64,000 nucleotides of DNA, taken from contig NC_072793.1 of assembly GCF_028583425.1 (NCBI RefSeq), positions 59,029,028 through 59,093,027 of the forward strand, written 5' to 3'. The notes under the pieces were generated by a model. It was given only the letters and a program-made list of their open reading frames with translations. It was not told where the DNA came from and did no database searches. Of the stretch, positions 45,179 to 55,941 are shown one piece after another; the stretch's first letter is position 1; each line of letters opens with the position of its first letter. Source of the stretch: Eublepharis macularius. Its lineage: Eukaryota > Chordata > Lepidosauria > Squamata > Eublepharidae. Both the position numbers and the translations under genes were made by a program.

Positions 45179-45675
45179 TTCTCCTTGGCTGACCTCCATG
45201 GCTGATCTCAAAGAATGAGTGGGTTAAAATGGGTAGAGGCAATTTTTTTTCAGTTCCTTTTAGACTCAAAATTTGGAAGAAAAGATGAGGAATTTTGCCA
45301 AGCCAATGTTCTATATATTAACCAGAGACAAGATGGACATCCAAGGATGGAGGAAGATGGGAAATTTCTTGGCATTTTGTGGGTTTTGTGGGTGAAGAAA
45401 ATGGTTGCACTCATCAGCATACCAGGGCAAAAAAATAGCAAAGATATTTTGTCATTTTCTGCAGGAAAGGTTCTGTTTCTGTATACAAAAAAGCTCCCTT
45501 CCTTAATCTTTGAGATTTCTTCTGCTACTGGGGGGAAAGTTTGAAGAATCTTTTTTTTTTCCTTTTACGCATAATACTCTGCTGGAGGACAAAAATTAAA
45601 AGAATTTTCCACTTACTATGAATATTGCATTACATTGGACACAACTGAATCCTCCTCATCTCTCTTCCGTTGTGT
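45179..45675. other. unassigned non-coding DNA
   Basis: An open frame at 45215-45544 has no recognisable motif and no context. Confidence 0.35.
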
Positions 45676-45683
45676 GTTGAGGG

Positions 45684-46398
45684 TAGACATGGGCACAAAC
45701 AGAAAAAAAACCCTGAACACCCTGTTCATCGTTCGAACAACAAGCAACGAACATGGATGAACATGAACTGTTCCCGGACATGTTCACTGTTGATTGTTCA
45801 CGGGGGCCAGAACCCCACCGCACCCCCAACCCCCCCACTTAGCCCCCCTCCCCTCAAACCCACTTACCTGGCCCTTTAAAGATCCCTTTAAACTATCAGC
45901 TGGCAGGCAGCAGGGGGGGACTCCCCCCTGCCGCCTGCCAGCTGATAGTTTAAAGGGCCCTTCCTGCCATGTGCAAGGGGCAGGGCCCTTTAAACACCCC
46001 ACAAACTGACCTTCCCAATGTCCAATACCCACCAAATTTGCAGGGGATATAGTCCTCACTGTCCTCTGAAGACTCCCCAACTTTCAGAGAGATTGCACCC
46101 CAGGAAAGGCATGATCCATGGGTCTCCCCGTTGGCTGTCATTTTCTCTTCACGGGCAAAAACGGGACTCTCTGCTGGAAGTACTTTGAAGGGTTAAAGCC
46201 AGACGGAAAGCCAGAAGGAGTTCAGACAGAGTTCAGTCCCTCCTTGCCTCCAGTTATGGCTGCCGAAGACAACAAACGAGGCTTTTAACAACCACCTGTT
46301 CGTTTAGGATGGGGCCTCACGAACAGCTTGTTCGAGAACAGCAGATTAAGCTGTTCGTGGGTTTTTTCTGTTCGTAATGCTGTTCATGCCCATGTCTA
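45684..46398. mobile_element. hAT-type element, copy 4 (CGAACA word)
   Basis: A perfect 8-bp target duplication, gttgaggg (45676-45683 and 46399-46406). The ends are TAGACATGGGCACAAAC and, reverse-complemented, TAGACATGGGCATGAAC. The subterminal words are GTTCG/CGAACA. The interior shares acaaactgaccttcccaatg and aggcatgatccatgggtctc with copy 1. A further inverted pair around 45870-45962 (cctttaaactatcagctggc against its complement) makes an internal hairpin unique to this copy. Confidence 0.94.
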
Positions 46399-46830
46399 GT
46401 TGAGGGTGCCATTCTTATTATTCACAATTGCAGCAGCAGTTACTATTATTAATAAATAATATTGCCATTGAGATTTTCTGATTTTAAGAAGTAGGACAAA
46501 ATGTACTGAGTGAAGGGCATTCAATTTATCAAAAAATTAGTTGGACACCACAGTGAGCTAGCAGGCACTTTAAAAAAATCTGAAGGGCTTTCTTTGGTTG
46601 GCAATATAGATGATCAGAACATATGTGACTTTCTGGATTAATTTTAGATAGCCATAGACTAAGAACTTTTAAAAAATACAATAATTAGAGATGTGGAGAA
46701 ATATGGAACTGCTAACACTAAACTGAATGCCTGAAGAATTTAAGTTTCATTTCTTTAATCAGCCATACAAACAAGTCTCAGAAATGAAAATATCATGTTA
46801 AGAAGAGTAATGGAAGTTATCTGTAGCTCC
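46399..46830. other. unassigned non-coding DNA
   Basis: No feature recognised. It provides the integration site of the L1-type element. Confidence 0.4.
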
Positions 46831-46848
46831 AAAATACTCATGATTCTT

Positions 46849-48403
46849 TTTTTTTTTTGAAAATTTTTATTTTTTAATATCTAAAACAGAAAACTACAAA
46901 AAACTACAAAAGTACAAGGGAAGGAAAAAAGGGAGAAAAGAAGAAAAAGGGAAGGGGGGGTGGAAAAAGGGGGAAGGCAACATACAAACAATAAACACTA
47001 CACTACAATGCTTTCCCTTCATACTGCCATAATTAAAGATTAAACCTTAATAAAGTAATGATGGAGTGGTTGACCTTACAAAATACAAATTACAGTCCAA
47101 ATTAAGTCTTCTTCCCCCCCCCCCTAGGCCTCGGACGCAGTTCTCTCTGAGCAGCTACAGCCGCAGCGCTCGTTGCCTCCCCCCTCCCTTCAGGCTTCGG
47201 ATCTTCTTCTTTTTGCTTGGTGTCTTGCCCAAATTCTCGATTTTTGTCCACAAAATCCCTTAGCTGATCTTCTGAATTTATCTTGTAAGCTTGATCTTTA
47301 TAACTGAACCAAATTCCTTCTGGAAATAGCCATTTATACTTTATCCCACGTTCCCTCAGGAGAGCTGCCAGCCTTTTATACTTAAATCTTCTTTTCCGAA
47401 CTAGAAATGGAACGTCCTTCAGTATCTTGACTTTATTTCCCAGAAATTCCAAGTCCGCATTATATTAGTTGTATAGGATAGTGTCCCGGACCCTCCTAGA
47501 TGAAAACTCAATAAAGATCTCGCGAGGCAGCTGCCGCTTCGTTGCATATTTTGAAGAAGCCCGACGGACTTCCAAAATGGCGCTTTTTACTTCTTCTTTA
47601 GTTGCCCTCGCAGGTGTCGCCAATAATTCCGAGGCAAGATCCCTTAGATCCTCGTTTTCCTCCTCTTTAACATTCTGGAGGCGCAAAATAGTCTGTGTTC
47701 GTTCCACTTGCAGCCCGATCAGCTGGTTTTCCACCAACTTTAGCTCCTTGTTCGTTGCTCTCATGAGTGACGCATTTTCCCGAGCAGACTTCTCTGCCCC
47801 CCCCTACTTCCTTGATGGCTTTCACATCGCTCTCAATTAAGCCCACCCTTTGATCTGTTTCATTCAGCTTGTCAACAAAGGGTTTTATGGCTTCGATAAC
47901 CGACCTTTTCACCAGATCCTCGAGCGACTCCCCTCTTCCTTGCAGGGCAGCCGAAATTGACTTGCCCAAAGCAGGACTCTGCTTTTTCGCTGCCATTTTA
48001 GGGGGGGGGGACCGCCAACCTTCTGAAACTCAGCAAGGGGGAAGAAATCCGAGTCTTCTTAACTTCAGATCCCACCACTCCTTCACATGCGCTTGTAATA
48101 ACAGAAGGGATTCGCTTACTTACAGGCTTCCGCCTAGTCCTGTTCTTTGCCGTTTTCCATGGCCCGGCAGCACGCAAGGTGCCGCGCACGTCTGCCGGCC
48201 TCCATGGGGACAAATGGGCAATTTACCCCCTGCATCGATTTCCAGGGGGCTCTTCCCGCCGCGTCCCGGACCCTGACTCCCTCCCTGGGAGTCCTGGGGG
48301 CTAATCTTTGCAGATCAGCCGCCCGGTCAGGCTGCTTGGGCGCTTCCTCTCGGACCTGTGGAGAGGAGCGTCCGACATGGCCACGAAAACGAAAACGAAT
48401 CCT
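46849..48403 (-). mobile_element. full-length, ORF1-only L1-type retrotransposon
   Basis: An 18-bp target duplication, aaaatactcatgattctt (46831-46848 and 48404-48421), flanks it. Read on the minus strand it has a ~400-bp GC- and CpG-rich 5' UTR starting at 48403, an ORF1 from ATG 47996, a ~250-bp A/purine-rich 3' UTR, AATAAA and poly(A). There is no ORF2 sequence between ORF1 and the poly(A). The intact 5' end and TSD mean the missing ORF2 is a property of the inserted RNA, not a 5' truncation. Confidence 0.88.
47102..47996 (-). pseudogene. L1 ORF1p-like protein, one frameshift and one stop
   Basis: ORF1p is the trimeric RNA-binding chaperone of L1 retrotransposons. From ATG 47996 the frame starts MAAKKQSPALGK, followed by a heptad-like coiled coil (SLEDLVKRSVIEAIKPFVDKL...). 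It shifts at the C/G run 47801-47808, continues through LVENQLIGLQVERTQTILRLQNV and an RRM-like region (PREIFIEFSSRRVRDTIL), meets a TAA at 47465-47467, and resumes in the same frame. The C-terminal domain is GNKVKILKDVPFLVRKRRFKYKRLAALLRERGIKYKWLFPEGI with SYKDQAYKINSEDQ, diagnostic of L1 ORF1p. The reading frame then ends at 47102 in a basic RPRPRGGGKKT tail. Coiled coil, RRM and CTD are in canonical order at about 290 codons. Only two lesions imply modest age. Confidence 0.9.
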
Positions 48404-48607
48404 AAAATACTCATGATTCTTAATAGACGGTAGCCCTGTACAGAATTATAGTGATTGCACAATCTATTTAGCATATACCTAATTTTCTGCATGTTGCATT
48501 CAAAGCATGTACGGCTTGGTGTATTGTTTAAACCCACATTTATCCAGGTTCTGGTCCTCAGTTTTATTTGTAAAGTGAAAATGTGTTGGCTCATTCTTAC
48601 AAATCGG

Positions 48608-48745
48608 CAAGGATTTTTTTCTGGGAAAAGAGGCGGTGGAACTCAGTGGGTTGCCCTTGGAGAAAATGATCACATGGCTGGTGGCCCCGCCCCCAATCTC
48701 CAGACAGTGGGGAGTTTATATTGCCCTCTGCACTGCCCTGCAGGT
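48608..48745 (+). mobile_element. left half of the CAGGGCTTTTTTTC MITE
   Basis: caaggatttttttctgggaa, ggcggtggaactcagtgggt and atggctggtggccccgcccc match the complete copy at 33825. It stops near the palindrome centre (about 48745), so the right arm is missing. Confidence 0.82.
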
Positions 48746-48971
48746 TCAGATCTCTTGATTCTAAGGATCAGGAGAAAAGTGCTGGACTGGTATGGTCTTC
48801 TATTGGTGTTTGTATTTTGCTTCCTGCAATTCCCTTCTGCAGCTTGTCCCTCCCATGATCAAAAGACTTAGCCAGGTCTGACTCACAAGTTTCTTTTTAA
48901 GAGCTCCTGCTGCTGACCAAAGCATTGTCTAAACTAATCAACATAATTCTTTTTCACATCAGATACATTTG

Positions 48972-49560
48972 CCCCCTCCCAGTCGAAATGAAAGGCAGAC
49001 ACAAAGCTTGGGATAAAATTGGACCACTTTATTGATTACAACATAACTTGTCACTACAGCAAGGGATCTAACTAACTAGTGGTACAGGTCAAGCGCTAAG
49101 GTCACTGCAGACCTCTGCCTTGACCTGTCTGGGTGAGCCCCCACTGCCCTAGGGGTGAGCCATCCAACGAATGGCTGTACCCGGCAGCCAGGCAAATGGT
49201 TCCCCCTCCAAGGCTGTAGCACCTTGCCGTACAGCAGGAGGGCCTTACTTGTATAGGGGAGCCACACGGCAGTCTGCCATCGCAACTGGCTACCGTACAG
49301 CCCACCAGCTGCTCCAGACAAACCCCAATTCCTCACCAATGAGGATGTGCCAAGGGGGTCACTCACCGGCCCGCTGATCCATGAGCAACCGAGCACCTTC
49401 TGCAATAGGGAAGGGGCAGAGCAAGCTTATATGCCTTTAGCTCCGCCCACTCCAATACCCATATGCCGGGAGAAGGGAAACTGCCTTCCCTTCTTCCACA
49501 GTGACAAAGGCAGCCCCCAGCCCTAGCCGCTGCGCTTTCGAGCGGGAAGGTGCCGACTTA
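48972..49560 (-). mobile_element. internally deleted relative of the 7.4-kb retroelement relic
   Basis: Plus-strand positions 48972-49350 align with 7391-7780, including the AATAAA complement at 49028-49033. Positions 49395-49560 align with about 9330-9465, including the TATA-like gcttatatgcc and ctccgcccac. The ~1.5-kb interior with the SGNH fossil is absent. Either this is a deletion derivative, or these two ends are the terminal repeats of the element. Confidence 0.7.
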
Positions 49561-49596
49561 CCCCTCAAAACATAATGCTGGGAGGTATTCTAAACA

Positions 49597-49688
49597 CTTC
49601 CAGTGCAATCCTGAACAGAGTTACACTCTACTAAACCCATCAGATCAAATTACTTTATAAAGTGTAACTCCATTTAGGAATTGTACGG
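49597..49688. mobile_element. short palindromic MITE (CAGTGCAATCCTGA type)
   Basis: cagtgcaatcctgaacagag with gttacactct at the left, and agtgtaactccatttaggaa with ttgtac at the right, are inverted. Third copy of the family. Confidence 0.78.
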
Positions 49689-50158
49689 TAAGGCTGCAGA
49701 CAGTAGGATTCTACCCCCTTCCAGAAATAACATTGACAAAGTCATTATTGCCTGTGGAATGCATACTCATTTTTTTCCATATTTTCATTATGTGTTACTA
49801 GGCCAAGCAGGTTTTTCAGGTTTTTGTAGTATTTAAATAACTGCAATACAAGTTTAATCACAGATTATAGCAGAGCAAAAAGCAATGGATCTGTTAGGGT
49901 GGATCCAATACAATATTTCCATAGATACAACTGCTTTTGTGGCTCTCCCCTCCTACAATAGCCTGAAATGGCTGACCCCTCTCTCCCAGGAGCATGCGGA
50001 AAAACCCCTAGATGGATCAGTAGCATGATACCATTTCCAGCAAATACTGGAAGTGACATGATGTTTCAAGTTTGACATTGATGCCACACTCAAGAATTTG
50101 GGCGAAACTCAGCAGGCTGATGGACAACTAACAGGGAACTGGGAGACCCAGTCTCTCT
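49689..50158. other. unassigned non-coding DNA
   Basis: No feature recognised. Confidence 0.4.
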
Positions 50159-50159
50159 A

Positions 50160-50400
50160 CCATGTGCCAGCTACTCTCCTCAGGTTGCCTCCTACTGGCT
50201 TTTCCCCTACTTAAGGTAGCCTGCCTCACTGCAGCCAGAGCCCATGTCTTTTCCATTTTAGTTCCCACTTTGTGGACCAGGCTCCCTGAAGAGGTGAGGG
50301 GATGTGTGTCTTTAGAATATTCAAGAGGTACTGCAAGGCCTTTGTATTTGCCAGCGCCTTTAATAGGGTATACCTTGCAGACTTGGGGAGAGGGCAGTAT
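50160..50400 (+). pseudogene. L2-type LINE ORF2 C-terminal fragment
   Basis: Plus-strand translation contains ARAHVFSILVPTLWTRLPEEVRG, the RAFS-APTLWN-LPEEVR motif at the end of L2 proteins. The flanking sequence is too degraded to extend. Confidence 0.65.
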
Positions 50401-51735
50401 CTGATTGTTTCTATTGGCTTAAAATTGTCACGGCCTAAATGTGGCTGAAGCCATGAAGAACACCAAGGTATAAATATTTAGTAAACAAACATCAGACTCC
50501 AGTTTGTAAATCCCCAGTTAGTCTGTTGATCTGCTCATTTTCTATTTCCAAACAGAATTCCTAGGTATTATCTCAAGCTCCTTTGCATTTCCAGGCTTCA
50601 GGCAAAGCCTCACTGTGGTCTGCCAAAACAAAAAGAGCAGGAGAGGGGAGAAGCCTGGAATGTCTGGAGCTGGTTGAGTGTGTGACCCCAGCTCTGATGA
50701 TGCTGAGAGCACCAAGCAGCTGGACTCTGCCCGTGGACACTGGGCTAGAACACTATAGATTAAGGAAGGCAAACAAAACCCCCTGGTATTTGGGCAGAAA
50801 TGTGTTCATGGTATTGCATCTTCAGAGGGGCTGGCAATGTCCTGAGAACTTTCCTGTCTTGTCAATCATCAGGTTCCCTTCCCTGTACCATCCACCTACC
50901 TCATCCTTAAACTAAAGTATGAATTAAAATAGATCATTAACTACCCTCTCTCCTTTTCTTACTTGCTATTTCACTGACTCTTAAGTTTCACATCTGAAAG
51001 TCTTTAAAGCACATTTTTGCTTGCTGAGTTATAATTAGCAGAGAGTAGGGGTGGGTTGGATCCAGAGAACAGTCAGCAGAAGATGGTGATAGATGTGGAT
51101 CATCCCCATTTTTCCTTCTGTTCAGCAATTGTTTCTAATACCAAGAAAGTTTATTCCTGGAGTCACTGGACCTGCATGGAGACATACAGGACAGTGGGTT
51201 TCAATGGAGAAGGGAAAGGGGTGAAATTGCCCTTCCTGCTATCCGTGGAGCTCCTTCTTCCATTAGAATTGTGGAGAGAAGAGGGAGGGAAGTGATCCCC
51301 ATCTTCCCATCTTCTCTGCATCCTTCAGCCCAAGTGATAATTTATTGAGGCAGGTCCTATAACCTGGAGAATCAACTTTCTACTGGCCAGAAATGAATAC
51401 TGAGGGGGCAAAGGGGGGATATCTACAATCTGTATGTGAGGATCCCATAACAGATTGTGAGAGAGAATGTGCACCCTCAAGAAGTTTCAGCGAATTCAAC
51501 AGCAATCTCTGTCTGTTGTACTCTCTATCTCTACCAACATCTAAAATGGCTCTTTCATTATTCTCTCTCTCTCTCTTTCTCACACACACACACGCACATT
51601 TCCCTTCTCCATTCAGCTGGAAGAGGTCAGCTCTTTCAAGCCCTGATGGCCACTTGGACATTTCCTAAATGCCCAACTCTTCTCTCTGTCTCCATCCAAG
51701 TCATAAGTTTGGTGAATTCATGGACCCTAAGTCTA
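50401..51735. other. unassigned DNA with a (CT)n/(CA)n tract
   Basis: A pyrimidine tract ctctctctctctttctcaca lies at about 51565-51595. The open frames on both strands here (51380-51852) come from simple sequence. Confidence 0.4.
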
Positions 51736-51738
51736 TCA

Positions 51739-51840
51739 TCTTACTATATAAAAGGCAAGTCGTATTGGCGACAACTCACTTTTTATCGCCACAGAAGCGC
51801 ACTTGCAGGCCTCTCCATGGGGATAAAAAGTGAGTCATTG
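51739..51840 (+). mobile_element. Helitron 5' end fragment
   Basis: It begins A|TCTTACTATATAAAAGGC and has cgacaactcactttttatcg a little inside. Both match the start of the Helitron at 14885 read on its own strand. No CTRR end was found nearby, so it is truncated. A SINE-like ggcggtatataaatgaa follows at 51870. Confidence 0.65.
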
Positions 51841-51924
51841 GCAATACAATAGGTCTCTATTGTGTAGAAAGGCGGTATATAAATGAAGTAAATTAAGAAA
51901 TATAAGTGAAGATGCAGGTAGATG

Positions 51925-53320
51925 AAAGGTAATTGTTTTGTTTGAAGGAGAGAAGGACATAAGAAAAGGTAACCATAACCTGGACCCATTCCAATCCAGT
52001 TTCTGGCCTGGCCATGGTACGGAGACAGCTCTTGTTGCCCTCACAGATGATCTGCAGCAACACCTGGATTGGGGCATGTCAGCGCTGCTGGTACTCTTAG
52101 ATCTTACATCAGCATTTGACATGGTCAATCATGATCTTTTGACCCACCACTTCACCACCATGGGGATTCATGGTACAGCCTTGTAGTGGCTGGGCTCCTT
52201 TCCCTATGGTCGGGCACAAAGGGTGGCACTTGGGGAAAAGATGTCTGCCTGTCATTCCTTGGTGTGTGGTGTCCCTCAAGAGGCAATTCTTTCCCCAATG
52301 TTGTTCAACATCTATATGTACCTCCTTGCCTAGGTGACTCGTAGCTTTGGGCTGGGTTGTCACCAGCATGCAGATGACACCCAGTTCTATTGATGGATGG
52401 CCAGTTAGATGCCTAGCCAGATTCCTTGGCTGAGGGTCTGGATGCCGTGGTGGAATGGTTCCATCAGAGTTGTTTGAAACTGGATCCTCTGAAGACGGAG
52501 GTTCTGTACCTGGGTCATGGGGTAATGGGCATTGAGCCCCAACTCCCAACCCTTGACAGTGTGCCATTACAGCTGTCATTGACGGTGAAGAGCCTAGGCG
52601 TGTTCCTGGATGCCATACTCTCTATGGAGGCCCAGGTCACGGCTGTTGCAGATCTGCCTTTTTCCATCTCAAGCAGGTCGGACAATTGGCTCCCTATCCC
52701 TTACTCCTGGACCTGGTTTCAGTAATCCATATGACAGTCACCTCCAGGCTTGATTATTGTAACTTGCTGTACACTGGGCTGCCTTTGGGCTTGACCCAGA
52801 AGTTACAACTGGTCCAGAGTGCAGCAGCATACATCCTTATTGGAATGCCATTTCAGACACTTATCCATCCTATGCTGTGCCAGCTGCACAGGCTCCCAGC
52901 TCAGTTTCAGATCCAGTTCAAGGTGCTGGTTTTAATGTTTAAAGCCCTTTATGGACTGGGACCTGCATACTTATGGGACTGCCTCTCCCACTATTTCCCC
53001 GCAGGGCCTTGTCTCTGCGGATAAGCAGCTTTGGTGGTCCCTGGCCCATGGGACATTTGTCTGGCCTCAACCTTTTCAGTAGCTGCTCTGGGCCTGTGCA
53101 ACAGGTATATCATGGTTTTAAGGTATTTATTGTAGCCTGTATTGTTCATGGCACCAGTTTTGTATTATATTTAGTTTTTAATTTTTTTGCATTGTTTTTA
53201 GATATTTGTATATTGTTTTGATGTATGATGTGTGATGTATTTTCTTGTTGTTAGCCACCCTGAGTCCATTCATGGGGAGGGGAGGGTATAAATCTAATAA
53301 AATAAATACATAAATAAATA
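51925..53320 (+). pseudogene. L2-clade LINE, RT through 3' end
   Basis: The order is DPFQSSFWPGHGTETALVALTDDL, LLVLLDLTSAFDMVNHDLL (motif A with intact AFD), CGVPQEAILSPMLFNIYMY (motif B), CHQHADDTQFY (motif C with YADD to HADD), then FHQSCLKLDPLKTEVLYLG. The C-terminal region follows (SRLDYCNLLYTGLPLG, LQLVQSAAAYILIGM, LHRLPAQFQIQFKVLVLMFKALYGLGPAYL), then the 3' UTR with gccaccctgagtccattcat and the aataaataaataaa tail. Several stops and frameshifts make it dead. A deletion removes part of the region between 52640 and 52690. The 3' tail is the probable recognition end also carried by type A SINEs. Confidence 0.9.
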
Positions 53321-53324
53321 AATG

Positions 53325-53870
53325 TAGAAGTGGTCTGGAAAAATACAGGACCCCAGGAAAAGGGAGGCCAGCACTCAGCTTAGTAAAATTCTTCCCAGCC
53401 CTGACATGATGGTGTCACTACTGGAGTGTTGTCATCACACTGCCCCACTTCCTAGGCAAGCAGGCTGGCCAGCCCCTCCTGGGCAGCACCGCACAGGAGG
53501 CTGGGTGGCAGTACTGGCCACTCACTCCCCTGGTGGCAGCACACAGAAGGCTGGATGAGCTATCCAGCTACTCACTCCCACCCCCTGGCAGTGGTGCACA
53601 GGAGACTGGGCAGGCTGGCTGCACACTCCCCTGGTGGCAGCATGCATGCAGGAGGCACACTGGCAGATAGGCTATGCACCGTGCAACTTGGCCCAGCCAT
53701 GCTGACACCACAAAACTGAGCCAATAGGAAGAGGCTGCTGGAGGGAAAGATGAAGACAACAGGGCAGACAAAGGTGGGTGGGAAGGAGAGGAGAGGGTAA
53801 CTACTTATTAAAGCCTATTAGCCATGATGGTTAATGAGAACTCAGAGACAGTGTGCCACTTAATGTCAAT
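53325..53870. other. unassigned GC-rich DNA with short repeats
   Basis: Loosely repeated ctggtggcagca/gcacacaggaggctggg phrases (53480-53660) form a degenerate minisatellite. No gene. Confidence 0.45.
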
Positions 53871-53880
53871 TGCTGGTGAG

Positions 53881-54194
53881 CAAGGCTTTTTTTCAGCAGG
53901 AACGTGGTGGAACAGAGTTCTGGCACCTCTTGAAAATGGTCACATGGCCGGTGGCCCCACCCCCTGATCTCCAGACAGAGGGGAGTTTAGATTGCCCTCC
54001 GCACAGCAGCATGGAGGGCAATCTAAACTTCCCTCTGTCCAGAGATCAGGGGGCAGGGCCACCAGCCATGTGACCATTTTCGCCAAGGGCGATTTAAACT
54101 TTAAAAAACTCCCCCCTTGTTCCAGCTGACCCCAAATGACATCATTGTGTGGTCCTGAGTTCCATCATCTCTTTTCCCAGGAAAAAAAGCCCTG
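53881..54194. mobile_element. CAGGGCTTTTTTTC hAT-like MITE, complete
   Basis: Target duplication ctggtgag/ctggtaag (53873-53880 and 54195-54202), seven of eight identical. The left end is CAAGGCTTTTTTTC and the right end GAAAAAAAGCCCTG. The same central palindrome (ggagtttagattgccctccg and its complement) is present as in the 33.8-kb copy, with a longer right arm. Confidence 0.9.
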
Positions 54195-54202
54195 CTGGTA
54201 AG

Positions 54203-54747
54203 CATCAGTGGAGAAGGCTGTTTACTTCTTGCTCTTCTTCTAGCCTTCCCAGGGACACAGGATGATAGCCGAGATGGACATTTGGTCTCATCTAGGAGAG
54301 ATGATCTTATCTTAAATATCCATATAAGTTATCTCTTCAGTTCACATCTGTTACACCTTATCCTAACATTTGCCATTTCATTATCTAACCTCTACCTTTG
54401 TCTTTTATGTTGCATAGGGTGTGGACATCAGGATGACATTCCAGTCTAATGTTCCAGTTTCCTAGAGTTTGTTAATTGTTCTAGGAAGCTTCTGGGTCAG
54501 TCAAAGACACTTCCTACCTAGTCCTCCATTTTTAGATCATGACCTATGTTCTGAAGACTTTTTCAGCCAGTGCGTCCTACAAGTAGTGACCATGTCACAG
54601 TTGTTGATATTTAATAAAAGTTGAATAAAAAGATTTTTTTTGTCTACTTGCAAAAATATTTTCCTTTCCACCACAGCCATATATTTCTAGTTACATAGTG
54701 AATATTCTCTAAAAAATTATCTTAACTCTCCTGGAATTTCTAGAATG
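54203..54747. other. unassigned non-coding DNA
   Basis: No feature recognised. Confidence 0.4.
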
Positions 54748-54752
54748 GTAAT

Positions 54753-55936
54753 TGTCCGGGGTCTGATGCTCAGCCCCCAGACTTGCCAAGAGGAACAGGT
54801 GGGGACAGCTGGGAGGCAGCTCCTCTGCCGCCCCAACAGACCAGGTCCCAAACTTGCCAGCAACAGAGGGAGGTAAAGAAGCACCTAAGCCTCAGAGGGC
54901 TAGATGGGGCAGATGGAAGCCAGCTAGTCCCACCCTCCGCTGGGAGGCTGGGAACCCAGGCAGGGAGAGGGAGAACGACCAGGAGGAGATCAGACCAGAG
55001 GGAGAAAGCCCAGGAAGCAGGGACAGCCAGCTAGCAGCAAGACAGTCAGCAGCCTTACCTGCAGTAGAGGAAGGGCAGCACAGGGCCAAGCCCCAGTCTG
55101 CAGACAGGCTAGAAGGAATCAGCTAGAACCAGGCAAGGCTGAAGGCCAAGCAGCCACAGGTGGAGTTGCCTGAAGCCCTTAGCAGGGAAAGTCAAGGTGC
55201 CAGCCAATCAACCACAGGTGTGCCTGCCTAGGACAGCCCAGGCCATAGCTAGGGTGCTGGGGGCGTGGCTGGCAGGTGGAGCCTGGAATGGATGAAGGGA
55301 TATAAGGGAAGTCCACTCATAGGGCAGGGTGGGTTGTTTGTTGTGTAGGAGTGTGGTGGAGAGTTAGGAGCAGAGGGAGGGAGATTCAGTATGAAAGGGA
55401 GCTGTAGAGGTGGCAGGCAAGGCAGAGAAGCAGATGAAAGGGTGAGGTCTACCCCACCCCCTCTGGATGTTGTCCAGAGGCCTGCACCAAGCCTTCAGGA
55501 GGCCTCACAGAAGCCCTGGACAGGCACTAAGGCAGCCCAAGCAGCTGCGTCCCAACTGGGCGGGGTAAGGCCGCTTATAGGCAGCCCAGGTGCAGCACTA
55601 AGCCCCCCAGCACAGCAACGTCCCAGACCTGGCTGGGGGGAGCCAACACCCAAGGGCATTCAACAGGCAGCAGTCCAACTGGTGCAGCTGTGCCCAGGCA
55701 TGGACCTGGCAGAGGGAGGCGAGGAGGAAAGTTGGCAAAGGAGGAGATGGAGAAGAATAAGAGTGGTGACGGGGTCAGATTGAGCAGGCCAGCGAGTGGA
55801 CTGAGAGGGAGCCAGGGTGAGGTATACCGCCCCTCCTCCCACACAGCATGGTCCTGCAGTATCCCTGACACCCCCCTGAAGTCAGAGCCAGGCATGCCGG
55901 CGCCCCACCCAGCGACGCTTGTGGTGAGCCCTGACA
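54753..55936 (+). mobile_element. solo LTR (1,184 bp)
   Basis: A 5-bp target duplication, gtaat (54748-54752 and 55937-55941), flanks TGTCCGGGG...CCCTGACA, giving TGTC/GACA inverted tips. It is GC-rich. A TATA-like gatataagggaagtcc lies at about 55299-55314, preceded by a ggggcgtggct GC box at about 55259. The large open frames within it are incidental. No internal retroelement sequence adjoins, so it is a recombined solo LTR. Its superfamily cannot be decided from the LTR alone. Confidence 0.85.
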
Positions 55937-55941
55937 GTAAT

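Noticed and set aside
45215..45544. 109-codon open frame
   Set aside because: No motif, no splice or promoter evidence, unremarkable composition.
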